Assembly (NCBI GenBank): GCA_031290955.1
Contig: JAISLJ010000032.1
Location: forward strand, 1-17,738
Direction: 5' to 3'
Length of the DNA stretch: 17,738 bases
From: Zoogloeaceae bacterium
GTDB lineage: Bacteria; Pseudomonadota; Gammaproteobacteria; Burkholderiales; Rhodocyclaceae
In this document: positions 15,861 to 17,738 of the stretch, piece by piece
Layout: each line of letters starts with the position of its first letter
Numbering within the stretch: position 1 is the first letter of the stretch
Position numbers and translations under genes: made by a program
The notes under the pieces: model-generated
Seen by the model: the letters and a program-made list of their open reading frames with translations, nothing else
The model's database searches: none
Told to the model about the DNA's origin: nothing

Positions 15861-15919
15861 TGCAATTCCTTTCGTTTGAAACGCGCAACACGCGCGGTTG
15901 GATATGGTACTGTCCCGCT

Positions 15920-15948
15920 ACGTGAGGCTTCCCCCCCAAAATTTCAAG
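15920..15948 (-). promoter_or_regulatory. Candidate sigma32 heat-shock promoter of dnaK
   Basis: On the minus strand CTTGAAA (15948-15942) is a perfect sigma32 -35 element. After 14 bases comes CCTCACGT (15927-15920), a partial match to CCCCATNT. Spacing and position (about 60 bases before the start codon) fit a dnaK promoter; the -10 half is weak. Confidence 0.55.
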
Positions 15949-16001
15949 TGTGCCCTGCGAGTCCTGCGGACGGCAATTTTTCACAAGCCCCCTGGAATTC
16001 T

Positions 16002-16307
16002 ATGGGAACTTCGCCGCACATCCCTGGAACCTCGCCGCAAACGAGCGCAGCGAAGCGCTCCAGGAAGGCGCTCGCAACAAGCGAATTCCTGATGCGCTCT
16101 CGCCATCCTGAAGAGAAAGAGAGGGCCATTGCCATGCTGGATGAAATCGTGCGCCGCTACGAAAAGGATCCTTCCCCCAACATGCGCGAGGTCGTCGCCA
16201 GGGCGCTTTTCATCAAGGGCATATTTTTGAGGAGCGAGAAAAAATACGCGGAAGCCATCGCCCTCTTCAACAGGATTACGCGCCGAGGCAGCCAGTCGGG
16301 GCTGTAG
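16002..16307 (+). CDS. Short TPR-like protein or fragment, divergent from dnaK
   Basis: The 101-residue frame holds one to two helix-turn-helix units of TPR type in its second half: AIAMLDEIVRRYEKDPSPNMREVVARALFIKGIFL, read in pieces, then KKYAEAIALFNRI. The pattern of REVVARAL followed by KG and a second helix is typical of a bacterial TPR family that is usually much longer, so this may be a remnant. The start is uncertain. ATG 16002 and ATG 16092 (72 residues, beginning MRSRHPEEKERA) both lack a good ribosome-binding site, and the stretch between them looks low in coding quality. No partner can be inferred. Confidence 0.45.
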   Translation: MGTSPHIPGTSPQTSAAKRSRKALATSEFLMRSRHPEEKERAIAMLDEIVRRYEKDPSPNMREVVARALFIKGIFLRSEKKYAEAIALFNRITRRGSQSGL

Positions 16308-16323
16308 GACATGATGAAACTTC

Positions 16324-16377
16324 TTCAGAATACAGGGCGTGTTGTCCAGAACGCGAGGCGCGTTGTCCAGAACACGG
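16324..16377. repeat. 21-bp direct repeat, about 2.5 copies
   Basis: Units at 16324-16344, 16345-16365 and a partial one at 16366-16377 share the pattern TYCAGAAYRC followed by RGGCGYGTTG. They lie just after the TPR-like frame, in non-coding DNA. Confidence 0.65.
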
Positions 16378-16425
16378 AACGGTGGGCGCAAGCGGGAAGG
16401 ACATCACATAAAAATAACCGCCGAT

Positions 16426-16454
16426 GGATTGCCGCGCTGCGCTCGCAATGACGA
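16426..16454. repeat. Single REP-like arm
   Basis: GGATTGCCGCGCTGCGCTCG followed by CAATGACGA is one hairpin arm of the dispersed element family, in the right-arm orientation. No matching partner arm is close by. Confidence 0.75.
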
Positions 16455-16508
16455 GGCTGGGGTGTGGTCGCCATGAGGGAACGTCCGTCCACGGCAACGA
16501 GAAAAATC

Positions 16509-16546
16509 CCCGCAACAATGAGCCGAACACCCGCAACAACGCGCCC
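16509..16546. repeat. Short CCCGCAACAA motif, two copies here, one at 17581-17597
   Basis: CCCGCAACAACGCGCCC (16530-16546) is repeated exactly at 17581-17597, with a shorter copy CCCGCAACAA at 16509-16518. The reverse complement of its core also appears near 12587-12601. It seems to travel with the REP-like arms as a flanking piece. Confidence 0.5.
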
Positions 16547-16562
16547 GCCCCCCCACAACCCT

Positions 16563-17276
16563 TCACCGTAACGAGAAGCCGCCAAACCCCCCGTCATTGC
16601 GAGGGCCGTAGGCCCGCAGCAATCCACGCCCCGATTCTTCACGTGAAGCGTTCCAAGGATGGAAAGGGGGGTGTGGATTGCCGCGTCGAATACGTGGCGG
16701 GATAATGAACGTGATCGTTTTGTCAATGTATCCATATTTGCCATTCTCTTTGACAGGAGCCAGACCGTTGTCGGCAAAGGGCCATGCGTTGTCGAAACGT
16801 GGCGGGATGATGAATGTACCCGTTTTGTCAATCCATCCCCATTTGCCATTCTCTTTGACGTAAGCCAGACCGTTGTTGGCAAAGTCGTCTGCGTAGTCGA
16901 AACGTGGCGGGATGACAATTTCGCCTTTTCCGTTGATGTAACCGTGTTTGCCATCAAAAAAAATAAATTCTCCCAAGGGCGGCTTTTCCGCATGTGGCTT
17001 GTCCGGCTCCGCGCCGGATATGAAAAACCATCCCGCCCATGAGAGGCACAGCAGCGCCGCCACGACCGCGCCCACTTTCCAGGCCATGCCGCTTTTCTTG
17101 TTCCGCTTTTGGGTTTCCGCCACGGCGGCGGAATGCCGGATGTCCGGCGCAATCGCGGTCTCTTGCGGCGGCGCTTCCCCGCCGACCTCGGCAAACGGGC
17201 CGGGATGTCCGCAGTTCGGGCAGGCGAGCGCTTTACTGGAAATCTGTTTCTTGCAATCGGGACACGTCACTAACAT
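16563..17276 (-). CDS. Zinc-ribbon, single-pass membrane WG-repeat protein, 3' end replaced by a repeat element
   Basis: The 237-residue product starts with a zinc ribbon (CPDCKKQISSKALACPNC, Cys 5, 8, 19, 22). A charged linker follows, then a membrane helix at about 64-87 (VGAVVAALLCLSWAGWFFIS). About three WG units run from about 101 to 196 (NGKWGWIDKTGTFIIPPRFD type). The repeats differ from those of the two larger WG proteins (IDKTGTFIIPP versus INEKGEEVIPP), so this is a separate lineage. The third unit breaks off at IIPPR (196). Residues 197-237 are encoded by a composite REP-like element and include the tail motif AYGPRND, which is typical of translated copies of this repeat. The ATG at 17276 is chosen because GGAG sits eight bases upstream; an ATG at 17294 adds six residues. 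The WG part probably faces the periplasm, if the zinc ribbon stays cytoplasmic. It may be a truncated, still expressed gene or a pseudogene. Confidence 0.7.
   Translation of the reverse strand: MLVTCPDCKKQISSKALACPNCGHPGPFAEVGGEAPPQETAIAPDIRHSAAVAETQKRNKKSGMAWKVGAVVAALLCLSWAGWFFISGAEPDKPHAEKPPLGEFIFFDGKHGYINGKGEIVIPPRFDYADDFANNGLAYVKENGKWGWIDKTGTFIIPPRFDNAWPFADNGLAPVKENGKYGYIDKTITFIIPPRIRRGNPHPPFHPWNASREESGRGLLRAYGPRNDGGFGGFSLR
16592..16688. repeat. Composite REP-like element inserted at the 3' end of the WG/zinc-ribbon gene
   Basis: A left arm CGTCATTGCGAGGGCCGTAG ... GCAATCCA (16592-16626) and a partial right arm GGATTGCCGCGTCG (16675-16688) enclose a spacer. The reverse complement of that spacer matches the spacer of the 12421-12528 element (CCTTGGAACGC, CGTGAAGAA). 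The right arm stops where WG-coding sequence begins (about 16690), which marks the junction. Confidence 0.8.
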
Positions 17277-17355
17277 GATCTGTTCTCCATTCATTCAGGA
17301 AATCGGGGGAAAGCGCATTGCGCGCAAAAATTTGCGGCTTCGCCGTGGCGCTCAC

Positions 17356-17441
17356 TCGTCAAAAAGCGAGGCGCGTAGCGGCGCGGCAAGCGTGGAACGG
17401 GTGTGTGGATTGCCACGGGCCTTCGGCCCTCGCAATGACGA
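17356..17441. repeat. Composite REP-like element, left arm degenerate
   Basis: The right arm at 17407-17441 is nearly identical to 12494-12528. The left arm at 17356-17392 is recognisable but decayed (TCGTCAAAAAGCGAGG ... GCGGCAAGCG), and the spacer is shortened to about 14 bases with TGGAACG still present. Confidence 0.75.
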
Positions 17442-17492
17442 GGATTGGGTTCATGATTGGCCTTGGGTGTGGTTGCAATGAAAAAGGAGTGT

Positions 17493-17527
17493 GGATTGCC
17501 ACGGGCCTTCGGCCCTCGCAATGACGA
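17493..17527. repeat. REP-like arm
   Basis: GGATTGCC, GGGCCTTCGGCCC and CGCAATGACGA in the same order and spacing as 12494-12528 and 17407-17441. The following bases (GCGCTTCCTTTTT, ATGACGG) resemble the flank after 12528. Confidence 0.85.
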
Positions 17528-17610
17528 GGGTGGGAACGCCTCGCGCTTCCTTTTTCGCCATGACGGGATGCCTGCCCGCGCCCGCAACAACGCGCCCAAC
17601 CTCCAATACT

Positions 17611-17640
17611 TCGTCATTACGAGCGCAGCGCGGCAATCCA
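17611..17640. repeat. REP-like arm, left-arm orientation
   Basis: TCGTCATTACGAGCGCAGCG followed by CGGCAATCCA, inverted relative to the arm at 17493-17527. The two could form one larger composite element with an expanded interior of about 83 bases. Confidence 0.8.
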
Positions 17641-17673
17641 TCGGCCTTCACCTGCGCGATGTCCTTTTCGCCC

Positions 17674-17738
17674 TTACGGCACAATGGCGCTGTAGATTTC
17701 GCTCCACGGGCCTTTGAGGCCGGTGGGGCCGATCCAGC
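17674..17738 (-). CDS. C-terminal end of an unrecognised gene (runs off right edge)
   Basis: The minus strand from the right edge reads WIGPTGLKGPWSEIYSAIVP and then TAA at 17676-17674. The frame is open to the edge and the composition looks protein-like, but 21 codons are too few to assign a family. The REP-like arm lies about 34 bases after its stop codon, where such elements often sit at transcript ends. Confidence 0.5.
   Translation of the reverse strand, partial: WIGPTGLKGPWSEIYSAIVP

Noticed and set aside
12421..17640. CRISPR array
   Set aside because: The repeats are irregularly spaced, palindromic over their whole length and occur in both orientations, unlike uniform CRISPR repeats; no cas genes are present.

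Overview
The window looks like a chromosomal segment of a free-living, GC-rich, nitrogen-fixing proteobacterium. Three things point that way: the first codons of nifH at the left edge with a divergent draT, a sigma54/NifA-type nifH control region, and DnaK, DnaJ, CoaE and ComEC proteins of proteobacterial type. Betaproteobacteria (Rhodocyclales-like) is my best guess. It rests on overall resemblance rather than on any decisive marker.

Layout, left to right. (1) 1-1179: the 5' end of nifH (minus strand) faces draT (plus strand), the ADP-ribosyltransferase that switches off the nitrogenase Fe protein. A -24/-12 promoter lies between them, and a NifA-type upstream site lies inside the first codons of draT. 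(2) 1312-2520: an HD-GYP cyclic-di-GMP phosphodiesterase with an N-terminal DUF3391-like domain. (3) 2521-3260: a mostly gene-poor stretch with one small unknown minus-strand gene that may be frameshifted. (4) 3261-4715: a membrane-anchored SPOR-like protein directly abutting coaE. (5) 4753-12333: two large paralogous WG-repeat proteins in opposite orientation, flanking comEC. They share an N-terminal domain and a nearly identical upstream block. (6) 12421-16001: a composite REP-like repeat, then dnaJ and dnaK (minus strand, transcribed dnaK to dnaJ) with a heat-shock-like promoter, and a short divergent TPR-like reading frame. (7) 16308-17673: a repeat-rich tract holding a third, different WG protein (zinc ribbon, membrane helix, about three WG units). 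Its 3' end runs into a repeat element that supplies the last ~42 codons and the stop. (8) 17674-17738: the last 21 codons of an unrecognised minus-strand gene.

Two parts hang together functionally. nifH and draT form a target/regulator pair under nitrogen control, and dnaK and dnaJ form a chaperone pair. The most unusual part is the set of three WG-repeat genes within 12.5 kb. The largest appears to be a head-to-tail fusion of two WG proteins. Their function is unknown, and nothing here proves that they form a system with comEC.
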